In this document: piece by piece, positions 17,449-23,132 of the stretch | Position numbering within the stretch: the first letter of the stretch is position 1 | Layout of the letters: each line of letters begins with the position of its first letter | From: a virus | IMG/VR virus record: IMGVR_UViG_3300022221_000002 | Location: 1-46,408 of that record | Reading direction: 5' to 3' (one strand) | DNA length: 46,408 nucleotides | Translations under genes and position numbers: made by a program | Notes under the pieces: model-generated | Database searches by the model: none | What the model saw: the letters and a program-made list of their open reading frames with translations, nothing else | What the model was told of the DNA's origin: nothing

Positions 17449-17751
17449 TTATTTACCCTTTCTAGTAGCTCTTGGCCTAGACTTTCTACCACCAGCCGCT
17501 TTACCTGCCTTACTCCCAATCTTACCACCATGTGACCGATTGGACTTACGTGCCTGTACCTTTGTCTTCTTGGTCATCCCGTTCTTCAGTGGAGTGACAT
17601 GCCCTATATCTTTATCATCTCCCTTCTTGACAGTTCCATTCTTGATGGCCTTTCTACGGGCTTTATTACGAGCAGCCCTGTTCTTCTTTTGCTTGGCAGA
17701 GGCATGGTACTTGTACTCTTGCTTGTAATCACGGTCTTTAGTGGAAGCCAT
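17449..17751 (-). CDS. Basic HNH-like protein of the packaging region
   Basis: The ATG at 17751 is preceded by TAAGG; an upstream ATG at 17814 has no ribosome site and would add an unlikely hydrophobic leader. The 100-residue protein starts MASTKDRDYKQEYKYHAS and contains RAARNKARRKAIKNG and KDIGHVTPLKNG...SNRSHGG. This is the layout of a known short podovirus family with a DxDH-type HNH core, usually found next to terminase genes. Here the usual 'DVDH' reads DIGH, so the catalytic site may be weakened. It may aid cos/pac cleavage. Confidence 0.65.
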   Translation of the reverse strand: MASTKDRDYKQEYKYHASAKQKKNRAARNKARRKAIKNGTVKKGDDKDIGHVTPLKNGMTKKTKVQARKSNRSHGGKIGSKAGKAAGGRKSRPRATRKGK

Positions 17752-17778
17752 CTTAAACCTTATGTGAGAAATGTAGAA

Positions 17779-17824
17779 ATGCACTATTTTGGTGCATATA
17801 AAGATAAAGGCCATAGATATGGCC
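17779..17824 (-). promoter_or_regulatory. Two hairpins in the leader of the packaging mRNA
   Basis: ATGCAC/GTGCAT (17779-17784 with 17792-17797, 7-base loop) and GGCCATA/TATGGCC (17809-17815 with 17818-17824, 2-base loop) are perfect inverted repeats. They lie between the late promoter at 17967-17995 and the first packaging gene. They could stabilise the mRNA or act as protein-binding sites. Confidence 0.45.
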
Positions 17825-17882
17825 GCTGGTAGTATGATATTACGCTGAAAAGAAATATGTGATAATTAGTCTGTCTGTAACC

Positions 17883-17892
17883 GTCCAAGGAC
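17883..17892. promoter_or_regulatory. GTCC-N2-GGAC palindrome (late leader)
   Basis: GTCCAAGGAC is one of four perfect GTCC-N2-GGAC palindromes in non-coding DNA of the divergence region. It lies downstream of the late promoter at 17967-17995 on the minus strand, a position where a bound protein could block elongation. Confidence 0.4.
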
Positions 17893-17966
17893 TGGTTGTT
17901 TATAGCAAGTTAATGTATGTTTGTTTGTTACATTATCTTGTAATAATTAATACATATTATACTAAT

Positions 17967-17995
17967 ATTATACCATGAATCAATTATAATTGCAA
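17967..17995 (-). promoter_or_regulatory. Sigma-70-type promoter for packaging and structural operon
   Basis: On the minus strand, TTGCAA (-35) is followed by 17 bases and a perfect TATAAT (-10). It sits 216 bases upstream of the first packaging gene, and CATGG precedes the -10 as in three other promoters of this phage. It probably drives the long late operon together with the promoter at 18536-18564. Confidence 0.7.
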
Positions 17996-17999
17996 GCTT

Positions 18000-18500
18000 T
18001 TATTTGTCAAATTTATAATCTCTAATAAAATCAGCTATCTTCCGATGCTCTATTTCCGTCCCATCATTCTTAATTCTGTTGGCTCTCCATGAGATAATGG
18101 CTATATTGTTTAAATTATAGTCACCTGATGGGTCTATTTTATCTATTGAAGGTGAATCCTCTCTTCTACTGAACCCTACAGAACCTGTCCCTAGATAATT
18201 AAGAGTTATCCCCAGTATAGGACACTCTTCTGGTATCTCCCTATTTTCTAAGAAGTATATTATATCCTTTGATGAAAGTCCCTTATTCTTTAACATCTTA
18301 TTTGTCCAGTAATACTTAGGTTCTTTATCCACTAGTTTATTCTTACGCTTACGTAGAGGAGTACTTATACCAAACTTAGTAAGTACCTGATATATACGTT
18401 GTTTTGATACTTTGTAGTGCTTACCTATCTCCTGAAGGGTAACACCTTCTGAAAGCATTGTGTTTATATTATCTACTTCTTCAGCCCATATTATTTTCAT
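18000..18500 (-). CDS. HNH-type homing endonuclease with N-terminal HTH
   Basis: The product is 166 residues. A helix-turn-helix (LQEIGKHYKVSKQRIYQVL, about 22-40) is followed by a C-terminal nuclease-like region with CPILGITLNYLG, SPSIDKIDPSGDYNLNNIAII and SWRANRIKNDGT. This is the pattern of small phage HNH endonucleases that recognise RIDxxxGY-N-NV-ISWRAN. It stands alone with its own strong promoter just upstream and marks the leftward edge of the regulatory region. It is probably selfish DNA. Confidence 0.85.
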   Translation of the reverse strand: MKIIWAEEVDNINTMLSEGVTLQEIGKHYKVSKQRIYQVLTKFGISTPLRKRKNKLVDKEPKYYWTNKMLKNKGLSSKDIIYFLENREIPEECPILGITLNYLGTGSVGFSRREDSPSIDKIDPSGDYNLNNIAIISWRANRIKNDGTEIEHRKIADFIRDYKFDK

Positions 18501-18535
18501 ACAATCTCCGATTAAATTTAATACCTTACCCTTAT

Positions 18536-18564
18536 ATTATACCATGCTGGAGAGTAAATGTCAA
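18536..18564 (-). promoter_or_regulatory. Strong sigma-70-type promoter (leftward)
   Basis: A perfect TTGACA, 17-base spacer and perfect TATAAT lie on the minus strand, with CATGG ahead of the -10 and ATAAGG after it. It is 36 bases upstream of the HNH gene at 18000-18500. Transcripts could continue into the packaging operon. Confidence 0.85.
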
Positions 18565-18589
18565 GATATATTTACATTAATTCTGAAAA

Positions 18590-18606
18590 GCATAGATATA
18601 CTATGC
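18590..18606 (-). terminator. Hairpin terminator, leftward
   Basis: GCATAG/CTATGC form a perfect 6-bp stem with a 5-base loop, followed on the minus strand by TTTTC. It lies just upstream of the promoter at 18536-18564. It would stop leftward transcripts starting in the regulatory region and insulate the late promoter. Confidence 0.45.
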
Positions 18607-18627
18607 ATTAGACACTCAGTTCGATCC

Positions 18628-18679
18628 GCCCTAGGGACGGTCAAGGTCAGTTCGATGAAGTCCCTACCGTCTGTAGGGC
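18628..18679. other. Long imperfect hairpin (12 bp paired)
   Basis: GCCCTA then GACGGT (18628-18641, two unpaired bases between) pair with ACCGTC and TAGGGC (18666-18679). This gives two 6-bp helices separated by a symmetrical 2x2 internal loop, with a 24-base apical loop. It may be a structured RNA element or a protein-binding cruciform. Confidence 0.5.
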
Positions 18680-18687
18680 TATAGGAA

Positions 18688-18715
18688 TCCTTTGCTCTCC
18701 AAAGGAGTGCTTTGG
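18688..18715 (+). other. Two mutually exclusive hairpins
   Basis: TCCTTT (18688-18693) can pair with AAAGGA (18701-18706), or CCAAAG (18699-18704) can pair with CTTTGG (18710-18715). The arms share bases, so only one can form, as in attenuators. No leader peptide was found, so regulation is speculative. Confidence 0.35.
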
Positions 18716-18797
18716 AAATTATTGTAGCGTCACAAGGACAGTATAATCGATATTTCGCCCCGCCCGCCCTTTGGTCTCCCACCCCCTTGCCCTGCCA

Positions 18798-18807
18798 GTC
18801 CTTGGAC
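18798..18807. promoter_or_regulatory. GTCC-N2-GGAC palindrome
   Basis: GTCCTTGGAC lies within the longer inverted repeat AGTCC-TT-GGACT, 22 bases before the first sigma-54-like element at 18830. It is a candidate operator or activator site. Confidence 0.4.
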
Positions 18808-18829
18808 TTCCTTTCTAATGGTCAATAGC

Positions 18830-18845
18830 TGGCACGATTATTGCT
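18830..18845 (+). promoter_or_regulatory. Sigma-54-like promoter element 1 (rightward)
   Basis: TGGCACGATTATTGCT matches the sigma-54 consensus TGGCACG-N4-TTGCW at every fixed position, with GG-N10-GC spacing. It would start transcription near 18856 toward the early genes. It overlaps head-to-head with the leftward element at 18848-18863. Confidence 0.55.
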
Positions 18846-18847
18846 AA

Positions 18848-18863
18848 TGCAAATACTATGCCA
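18848..18863 (-). promoter_or_regulatory. Sigma-54-like element 2 (leftward, facing element 1)
   Basis: On the minus strand it reads TGGCATAGTATTTGCA, keeping TGGCA, TTGC and GG-N10-GC. With element 1 it forms a 34-bp imperfect palindrome. The pair may be convergent promoters or two half-sites of one dimer-binding site. Confidence 0.45.
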
Positions 18864-18873
18864 TTGTAAGACT

Positions 18874-18894
18874 GTCCGAGGACTGTCCAAGGAC
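18874..18894. promoter_or_regulatory. Two adjacent GTCC-N2-GGAC palindromes, 11 bp apart
   Basis: GTCCGAGGAC (18874-18883) and GTCCAAGGAC (18885-18894) have an 11-bp period, about one helical turn, and abut the sigma-54-like element at 18895. The helical phasing suggests cooperative protein binding on one DNA face. Confidence 0.5.
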
Positions 18895-18910
18895 TGGCAC
18901 GATCCTTGCT
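18895..18910 (+). promoter_or_regulatory. Sigma-54-like promoter element 3 (rightward)
   Basis: TGGCACGATCCTTGCT is another full match to TGGCACG-N4-TTGCW with GG-N10-GC spacing. It follows directly after two phased palindromes and faces element 4. The predicted start is near 18921. Confidence 0.55.
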
Positions 18911-18912
18911 AT

Positions 18913-18928
18913 TGCAATAAGTATGCCA
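18913..18928 (-). promoter_or_regulatory. Sigma-54-like element 4 (leftward, facing element 3)
   Basis: On the minus strand it reads TGGCATACTTATTGCA. The spacing to element 3 (2 bases between) is the same as for elements 1 and 2, so the region contains a duplicated 34-bp palindromic unit with a period of 65 bp. Confidence 0.45.
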
Positions 18929-18951
18929 AGGACTGGCCAAGGGCTGGTAAA

Positions 18952-18966
18952 TGAGAATGATTCTCA
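18952..18966. promoter_or_regulatory. Fur-box-like palindrome
   Basis: TGAGAATGATTCTCA is a perfect 7-1-7 inverted repeat. It matches the Fur-box 7-1-7 consensus TGATAATnATTATCA except for one symmetrical base pair, and it is the variant often seen in gammaproteobacterial Fur boxes. It lies 24 bases right of sigma-54-like element 4. Binding by host Fur would link early transcription to iron. This is inferred from sequence only. Confidence 0.5.
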
Positions 18967-19050
18967 CTCTCTTTTAGTATTCAATGGATTACTTGAATAG
19001 CGGCTAATATCCCACCGTCAAAACAATGACATAATGATACACCCAGAACC

Positions 19051-19083
19051 GTCAATTGGTTGACACCATGACGGTCAATTGAC
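19051..19083. promoter_or_regulatory. Two GTCAA/TTGAC palindromes
   Basis: GTCAA-N4-TTGAC (19051-19064) and the perfect GTCAATTGAC (19074-19083) lie side by side; a third with a 1-base spacer is at 19325-19335. They flank the leftward sigma-54-like element at 19085. Candidate operators. Confidence 0.45.
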
Positions 19084-19084
19084 A

Positions 19085-19100
19085 AGCAATTATCATGCCA
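19085..19100 (-). promoter_or_regulatory. Sigma-54-like element 5 (leftward)
   Basis: On the minus strand it reads TGGCATGATAATTGCT, with GG-N10-GC spacing and intact TTGCT. No facing partner is present. It would direct transcription toward the late arm and run into the hairpin at 18590-18606. Confidence 0.45.
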
Positions 19101-19121
19101 TAACTTTCATATCCCTTGTAA

Positions 19122-19144
19122 GGCTCTTAGATCGTCTCTAAGCC
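19122..19144. other. Hairpin in the control region
   Basis: GGC and TTAGA (19122-19131, a 2-base bulge between) pair with TCTAA and GCC (19137-19144). There is no U-run, so termination is unlikely. Role unknown. Confidence 0.3.
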
Positions 19145-19206
19145 ACTAACAGCCTAAACCCATACAAAGGCCTAGGCTGACCATAGATCGTGGAAAAGCC
19201 TATAGT

Positions 19207-19222
19207 TGGCACGATACTTGCT
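19207..19222 (+). promoter_or_regulatory. Sigma-54-like promoter element 6, closest to early genes
   Basis: TGGCACGATACTTGCT matches TGGCACG-N4-TTGCW completely. The predicted start near 19233 lies inside a hairpin (GGGGAA 19224-19229 with TTCCCC 19243-19248) and gives a leader of about 145 bases to the first early gene at 19380. Confidence 0.55.
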
Positions 19223-19324
19223 AGGGGAAAGTACTATCACCATTCCCCCATATAAGGAATACATAGACATAAACTAAACTTATGCCTCATAAATATTACT
19301 CGGGTAAGTTTACTTGATATTCTT

Positions 19325-19335
19325 GTCAAATTGAC
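19325..19335. promoter_or_regulatory. GTCAA-A-TTGAC palindrome before the first early gene
   Basis: This is the third copy of the GTCAA/TTGAC inverted repeat. It lies 45 bases upstream of the first early start codon. A repressor bound here could block elongation into the early operon. Confidence 0.4.
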
Positions 19336-19379
19336 GACAATATAATCATACAATGACACAAACAAGAGGACATACAGAC

Positions 19380-19595
19380 ATGATTGATACATATTACAAA
19401 TTGTTAGTTAAAAGCCCCAAAGAAGGGGAAAAATATTCTATAACATTTATAGACTTTGAATTATATATGGATACTCTCTCTAAATGTGAAACAATGGGGT
19501 TAGAGGTACTAGAAGCTTCAGCAGGATATAAAATAACCGTCAGTAAATATGAATTACATGGGTCTGGTATTAATCTTGATGGTCTAGGGATATAA
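19380..19595 (+). CDS. Hypothetical early protein, 71 residues
   Basis: The ATG at 19380 is chosen because AAGAGGA lies 10 bases before it; the ATG at 19353 has no site. The product (MIDTYYKLLVKSPKEGEKY...) is a small mixed alpha/beta protein without metal or membrane motifs. It is the first gene of the rightward arm, a position typical of host-takeover proteins. I do not recognise it. Confidence 0.6.
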   Translation: MIDTYYKLLVKSPKEGEKYSITFIDFELYMDTLSKCETMGLEVLEASAGYKITVSKYELHGSGINLDGLGI

Positions 19596-19643
19596 GCTAC
19601 TATCATCATCGTGGCCACTAACTAAATGAAAGAGGGTAAAATC

Positions 19644-19955
19644 ATGTTAGATAAAACACAATCAACAGATCGTATAGCTGAAAAGGTTAAATTTATAAAC
19701 CAATACAAAAAATTCGTTAGTAATGGCTTTCAAAAGAAGCATTTTCCTAAATGGTTTTATGTCAGATTGTCAATGACGTTTGGACATATCGCCCACTATA
19801 ATCAACAGGGATTTTATGACTATTGGTTTGACAGTGAGGAAAATAAACAGCAGTTTATTGAACAGCATAAAAAATGGCCTTGTTATGGTGAGCCTGAATA
19901 TACTTATAGTGATGCTGAAAATGAAATTAGAGAATGGCTTTATCAGAGGGGGTAA
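19644..19955 (+). CDS. Hypothetical early protein, 103 residues
   Basis: The ATG at 19644 has GAGGG 9 bases upstream; an ATG at 19626 lacks one. The product is rich in Lys, Phe, Tyr and Trp (KKFVSNGFQKKHFPKWFYVRL, QQGFYDYWFDSEENKQQF) and looks like a compact helical protein. No catalytic motif is visible. It is likely one of several small early proteins acting on the host; function unknown. Confidence 0.6.
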   Translation: MLDKTQSTDRIAEKVKFINQYKKFVSNGFQKKHFPKWFYVRLSMTFGHIAHYNQQGFYDYWFDSEENKQQFIEQHKKWPCYGEPEYTYSDAENEIREWLYQRG

Positions 19956-19959
19956 AATT

Positions 19960-20091
19960 ATGAAACATGATTATATACAAGAATGCAGACAACGTGACTA
20001 TGTGAAGGAACGTAAGACAATGACAGGATTACTTGCATTAGCTGTATTATTGAGTATACTGTCTATAGTTGTATGTGAAAATTATCTATAA
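19960..20091 (+). CDS. Small single-span membrane protein, 43 residues
   Basis: This short gene begins at an ATG preceded by GAGGGGG. The product has a charged cytoplasmic-like N-terminus (MKHDYIQECRQRDYVKERK) and one hydrophobic helix of about 20 residues (MTGLLALAVLLSILSIVVC) near the C-terminus. It starts 4 bases after the previous stop. It may act at the inner membrane during takeover or lysis control. No family is recognised. Confidence 0.65.
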   Translation: MKHDYIQECRQRDYVKERKTMTGLLALAVLLSILSIVVCENYL

Positions 20092-20104
20092 GAGAGAGGT
20101 TATT

Positions 20105-20308
20105 ATGAACAGAAAACCAGAGAAAGGTGATACAATATACAATACCCTTACAGGTGAAACTTGGAAGTGCCACCATACTAGGGATAATGTATGTTATTCA
20201 CAGGCAGATGAAAGTAAAGATAACAGATGTTTTATATATTGGTTTGAGTCTGATAAGGACTTTAATCAGATACATGTTATTATTGAAAATGGAGAATTAA
20301 AGCTATGA
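20105..20308 (+). CDS. Hypothetical protein, 67 residues
   Basis: It starts at the ATG at 20105, after GAGAGG. The sequence RKPEKGDTIYNTLTGETWKC with later aromatic strands suggests a small beta-barrel (SH3-like) protein, but this is an impression. The stop overlaps the start of the GP88-like gene (ATGA), so the two are coupled. Confidence 0.6.
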   Translation: MNRKPEKGDTIYNTLTGETWKCHHTRDNVCYSQADESKDNRCFIYWFESDKDFNQIHVIIENGELKL

Positions 20309-20931
20309 TACATACAAAGAAACAAGCTGAACAAATAGCAGGTACACTGTCTAAACCGTCCAAGATGCCTTGCAAGGGTACGTCCATACCTGCCATACAT
20401 TGTAATGTAGGTAGCAAGCTACGTGATATTGAAGGGTCAGTCTGTGCTGATTGCTATGCTATGAAGGGTAATTATCAATTCAAGGGAGTACAACTAGGCC
20501 TAGAGCGTAGACTGGCAGGTATTAATAGTCCCCATTGGGTAGAGGCCATGACTGTATTGATAGGTAAGGACAAGTATTTTAGATGGCATGACAGTGGTGA
20601 TATACAGAACTACTATCACCTTTTACAGATAGTCTCAGTCTGTGAGAATACGCCCAATACTAAACACTGGCTACCTACTAAAGAGAAGGCCATAGTAAAC
20701 AGATACTTACGTGAGAATGGTAAGTTCCCACCTAATCTGGTAGTACGATTGTCAGCTTACATGGTGAATGGTAAGCCACCTAAATGGGCAGGACTATTGA
20801 CAAGTACGGTACATAATGGTAATGTACATAATGGTCGTGAGTGTATAGCGTACAAGCAGAACGGTGAATGTAAGGAGTGTCGGGCTTGTTGGGATAAGAG
20901 GGTAAAGAATGTGTCTTATCCGAAACATTAG
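20305..20931 (+). CDS. GP88-like phage protein (Cys-rich)
   Basis: The product is 208 residues. Features of the phage GP88 family are visible: an early Cys cluster (MPCKGTSIPAIHC), VCADCYAMKG (about 46-55), FRWHDSGDIQ (about 92-101), WLPTKEKAIV and a C-terminal cluster (ECIAYKQNGECKECRACW). The Cys arrangement suggests bound zinc or an iron-sulfur cluster. The biochemical function of the family is not established to my knowledge. It is usually found among early genes, as here. Confidence 0.75.
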   Translation: MIHTKKQAEQIAGTLSKPSKMPCKGTSIPAIHCNVGSKLRDIEGSVCADCYAMKGNYQFKGVQLGLERRLAGINSPHWVEAMTVLIGKDKYFRWHDSGDIQNYYHLLQIVSVCENTPNTKHWLPTKEKAIVNRYLRENGKFPPNLVVRLSAYMVNGKPPKWAGLLTSTVHNGNVHNGRECIAYKQNGECKECRACWDKRVKNVSYPKH

Positions 20932-21016
20932 ATAAAAGGTTGTAATAAGTAAATAGTGTCTGGTTACATGGGTTTATATCAATTAAGAAGACAGTTTTGT
21001 CAAGAGGAGAGTTATA

Positions 21017-21199
21017 ATGGCTATATACCGGTGCGATGAATGTGAACAGTCATTCGATAATGACTGGCATGTATGTAGGATAGTGAAGTATGGTGATTTG
21101 AATGTACCCTATACAATCTGTCCTACGTGTGATGAAAAACTGTTTCCAGAGTATGATGAGGAGGATGATTATTATGGCACAGTCAATAACATCAGCTAA
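21017..21199 (+). CDS. Small zinc-ribbon protein, 60 residues
   Basis: C6-x2-C9 and C35-x2-C38 (CDECEQSF ... CPTCDEKL) form a two-knuckle zinc ribbon, followed by an acidic tail. A GAGGAG ribosome site precedes the ATG. Its 3' end overlaps the methyltransferase start by 26 bases. It is likely a protein or nucleic acid adaptor; partner unknown. Confidence 0.7.
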   Translation: MAIYRCDECEQSFDNDWHVCRIVKYGDLNVPYTICPTCDEKLFPEYDEEDDYYGTVNNIS

Positions 21200-21674
21200 A
21201 ACTAGCCTTAATCAAATACCTGCCCTACATAAATGGTTTGTTAAACAATATAATAAACCTCAAACTATATTAGATTTTGGGTGCGGTAAGTATGATAAGG
21301 GTATGGAATACCTTGAAGAACATGGTCATATTGTATGGGGGTACGATCCGTATCATCAGCCAGAGTATTACAATCAAATACTATTACAGCAAGATACAGA
21401 CTATGATGCTATACTATGTGCTAATGTATTGAATGTAATACAGGATGAACTTGACATACGTAATGCATTGAATTTAATAAGTAATTTAAGTAATATGGCT
21501 TTCTTTTCTATATATGAGGGAGATAAAACAGGCATAGGAAAGGAAACTACCAAGGGGTATCAGCGTAATGAGAAGATACATGAATATGTAAAATTAATAA
21601 AAGAGTTTTATCCAACAGTATTTAGACAAGGTAATATTATTATTGCAATGAAGGAGAATGAAGATGAAAATTAA
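21174..21674 (+). CDS. Class I SAM-dependent methyltransferase-like protein
   Basis: I use the ATG at 21174 because GAGGAGG precedes it. The 166-residue product has motif I ILDFGCGKYDKG (about 32-43), then HIVWGYDPYHQPEY for the ribose-binding acidic strand and ILCANVLNVI as motif IV-like. The protein is short, with no target-recognition domain, so the substrate (DNA, RNA or small molecule) cannot be predicted. No NPPY or SPPY motif is seen, which argues against a standard DNA amino-methyltransferase. Confidence 0.75.
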   Translation: MAQSITSAKTSLNQIPALHKWFVKQYNKPQTILDFGCGKYDKGMEYLEEHGHIVWGYDPYHQPEYYNQILLQQDTDYDAILCANVLNVIQDELDIRNALNLISNLSNMAFFSIYEGDKTGIGKETTKGYQRNEKIHEYVKLIKEFYPTVFRQGNIIIAMKENEDEN

Positions 21675-21930
21675 TAAGCTATTGAAAGAAGTACTAGGTA
21701 ATAAATTTTTTACAGTGAAGTATGTAAAGAAAGATGGTACAAGGCGTGTGGCATGTGCTAGACTAGGTGTGACTAAGGGAGTGAAGGGCACAGGTAGTAA
21801 ACGTCCTGATAACATAGTCACGTACTATGATGTGAATAAGAAGGGGTTTCGGTCATTCGACTGGAATAGGGTTGAACGTATTACACAAGGTAACTTCACT
21901 ATTTTTGGTGAAGGTTTAAAGATTATCTAA
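21664..21930 (+). CDS. DUF2693-like (Sm/SH3-fold) small protein
   Basis: The ATG at 21664 has AAGGAG 7 bases upstream. The 88-residue product contains FFTVKYVKKDGTRRVACARLGVTKGVKG, then a disordered turn and GFRSFDWNRVERI. This is the pattern of the phage DUF2693/WYL_2 Sm-like family. Nucleic-acid binding is plausible. It overlaps the methyltransferase by 11 bases. Confidence 0.65.
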   Translation: MKINKLLKEVLGNKFFTVKYVKKDGTRRVACARLGVTKGVKGTGSKRPDNIVTYYDVNKKGFRSFDWNRVERITQGNFTIFGEGLKII

Positions 21931-21950
21931 TTATATAGAGGAGAACTAAT

Positions 21951-22712
21951 ATGAAAGGTCTAATGTTACATTGTGGTGCAGAAGTAATTAGTAGGGATGA
22001 ACTAGGTATGTTACCTATCCCACCATCTAAGGGAAGTCGTCATGTTATACGTCCATTTATTGAGGACATTGAATTGATAACAAACTTACTTGGCCGTAAT
22101 GGACTATCCCTGAAGTCAGAGGGGTATGGTGTTAAACATAAGGAGGGCGTACCAGCTCAGTTCTTTGGCCTTATGGAGGTTGAACTGGAGGGTGACTATC
22201 TTGGCAGGGATTATGGCCTTACAATCGGTCTGAGAGGCTCCTATGACCAGACCTTAACACGAGGTATGGTAGTGGGTAGTAACATATTCGTATGTGATAA
22301 CCTGTGCTTCAGCGGGGAGATCGACATACGTACTAAGCAGACTACCTTTATAGGTCAGCGTATTAAAACTATTATGATTGATGCGGTTAGTCGTATACCT
22401 GCCCTTGCCATACGTCAGGATGAGAAGTTTACACGCTATAAGGAGGTTGATGTAGGTCGTGATGGTGTCAATGATACTATTATTGAGATGGTCAGGGATG
22501 GTACACTTAACCCTAGTCATGTAGGTAAAGTACTTAAGGAGTGGGATACACCTAAGCACCCTGAACATGCCCAGTATGGTCATAGTGTGTGGAGATTCCA
22601 CAATGCAGTAACGGAAGCTATCAAGCCTACTGACCAAGGGAGAGCTAATGTCCTGAATGTAATGGATAGGACTATTCCATTGACACTGGCATGTGACAGG
22701 TTGGCGGCTTAA
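21951..22712 (+). CDS. DUF932-like phage protein
   Basis: The 253-residue product has the central GMVVGSNIFVCDNLCFSGE (about 104-122), typical of DUF932 proteins found on phages and plasmids. It also has a helical C-terminal half with SVWRFHNAVTEAIK. The family has no firm function. An AGAGGAG ribosome site lies in front. Expression is expected early with its neighbours. Confidence 0.7.
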   Translation: MKGLMLHCGAEVISRDELGMLPIPPSKGSRHVIRPFIEDIELITNLLGRNGLSLKSEGYGVKHKEGVPAQFFGLMEVELEGDYLGRDYGLTIGLRGSYDQTLTRGMVVGSNIFVCDNLCFSGEIDIRTKQTTFIGQRIKTIMIDAVSRIPALAIRQDEKFTRYKEVDVGRDGVNDTIIEMVRDGTLNPSHVGKVLKEWDTPKHPEHAQYGHSVWRFHNAVTEAIKPTDQGRANVLNVMDRTIPLTLACDRLAA

Positions 22713-22743
22713 GAAGTACTATCACTAAACGAGGAGACAGACA

Positions 22744-22935
22744 ATGAAAGCATGGCGTAATAAACCCAATGCAAAAGAAGAGAGGAAGAAGGCTGAATGG
22801 GAGGCTTTTATGATAAGAATGCAACTAAAGACTCCTACTAAGGGAGCAACACCTAACAAGTACAAGCCACATCAGGGAGAACAGGAGAAGGCCAGACGTA
22901 GGAATCGCTATAACTGGCTAGGGGAGATATACTGA
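22744..22935 (+). CDS. Small basic protein, 63 residues
   Basis: It is rich in Lys, Arg and Trp (KAWRNKPNAKEERKKAEWEAF, EKARRRNRYNWLGEIY), probably helical and nucleic-acid binding. A GAGGAG site precedes the ATG, and the stop overlaps the next start by one base. Family unknown. Confidence 0.55.
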   Translation: MKAWRNKPNAKEERKKAEWEAFMIRMQLKTPTKGATPNKYKPHQGEQEKARRRNRYNWLGEIY

Positions 22936-23132
22936 TGAGGGCGGCCATAGAGGAAAATGATTCTATACTGTCAGCAGTCCTAACTGGAGTCTGGAAGGAC
23001 GATACCTACTCTGTAAAAGATAAGATAATGTTTGTATATGGAGTTCAAATGGGTTCTACAGATACTGATACAATAGAAGAATGTAATCTACTTAGAGAAC
23101 TATTATGGGAGAGATATTATGAGCAAGAATAA
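22935..23132 (+). CDS. Hypothetical acidic protein, 65 residues
   Basis: This acidic, largely helical product (MRAAIEENDSILSAVLTGVW ... LLRELLWERYYEQE) starts at an ATG overlapping the previous stop (TGATG). Its 3' end overlaps the DUF7666-like gene by 14 bases. No recognisable domain. Confidence 0.55.
   Translation: MRAAIEENDSILSAVLTGVWKDDTYSVKDKIMFVYGVQMGSTDTDTIEECNLLRELLWERYYEQE

Larger units (their letters stand above)
18541..19379. promoter_or_regulatory. Divergence/control region without convincing ORFs (possible origin)
   Basis: About 840 bases have no ORF with a credible start site. They contain six GG-N10-GC elements, a Fur-box-like palindrome, GTCC-N2-GGAC and GTCAA-TTGAC palindromes and several hairpins (18590-18606, 18628-18679, 18688-18715, 19122-19144, 19224-19248). 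Transcription diverges from here into early (+) and late (-) arms. The palindrome density also suits a replication origin, but no iteron array or DnaA box cluster is evident. Confidence 0.7.

Noticed and set aside
18610-18630. tRNA-like GTTCGATCC
   Set aside because: No matching T-stem, acceptor stem or anticodon arm can be paired around it.
19314-19346. Sigma-70 promoter TTGATA ... TATAAT before the first early gene
   Set aside because: The spacer is 21 bases (or 12 to another candidate), outside the 16-18 range.
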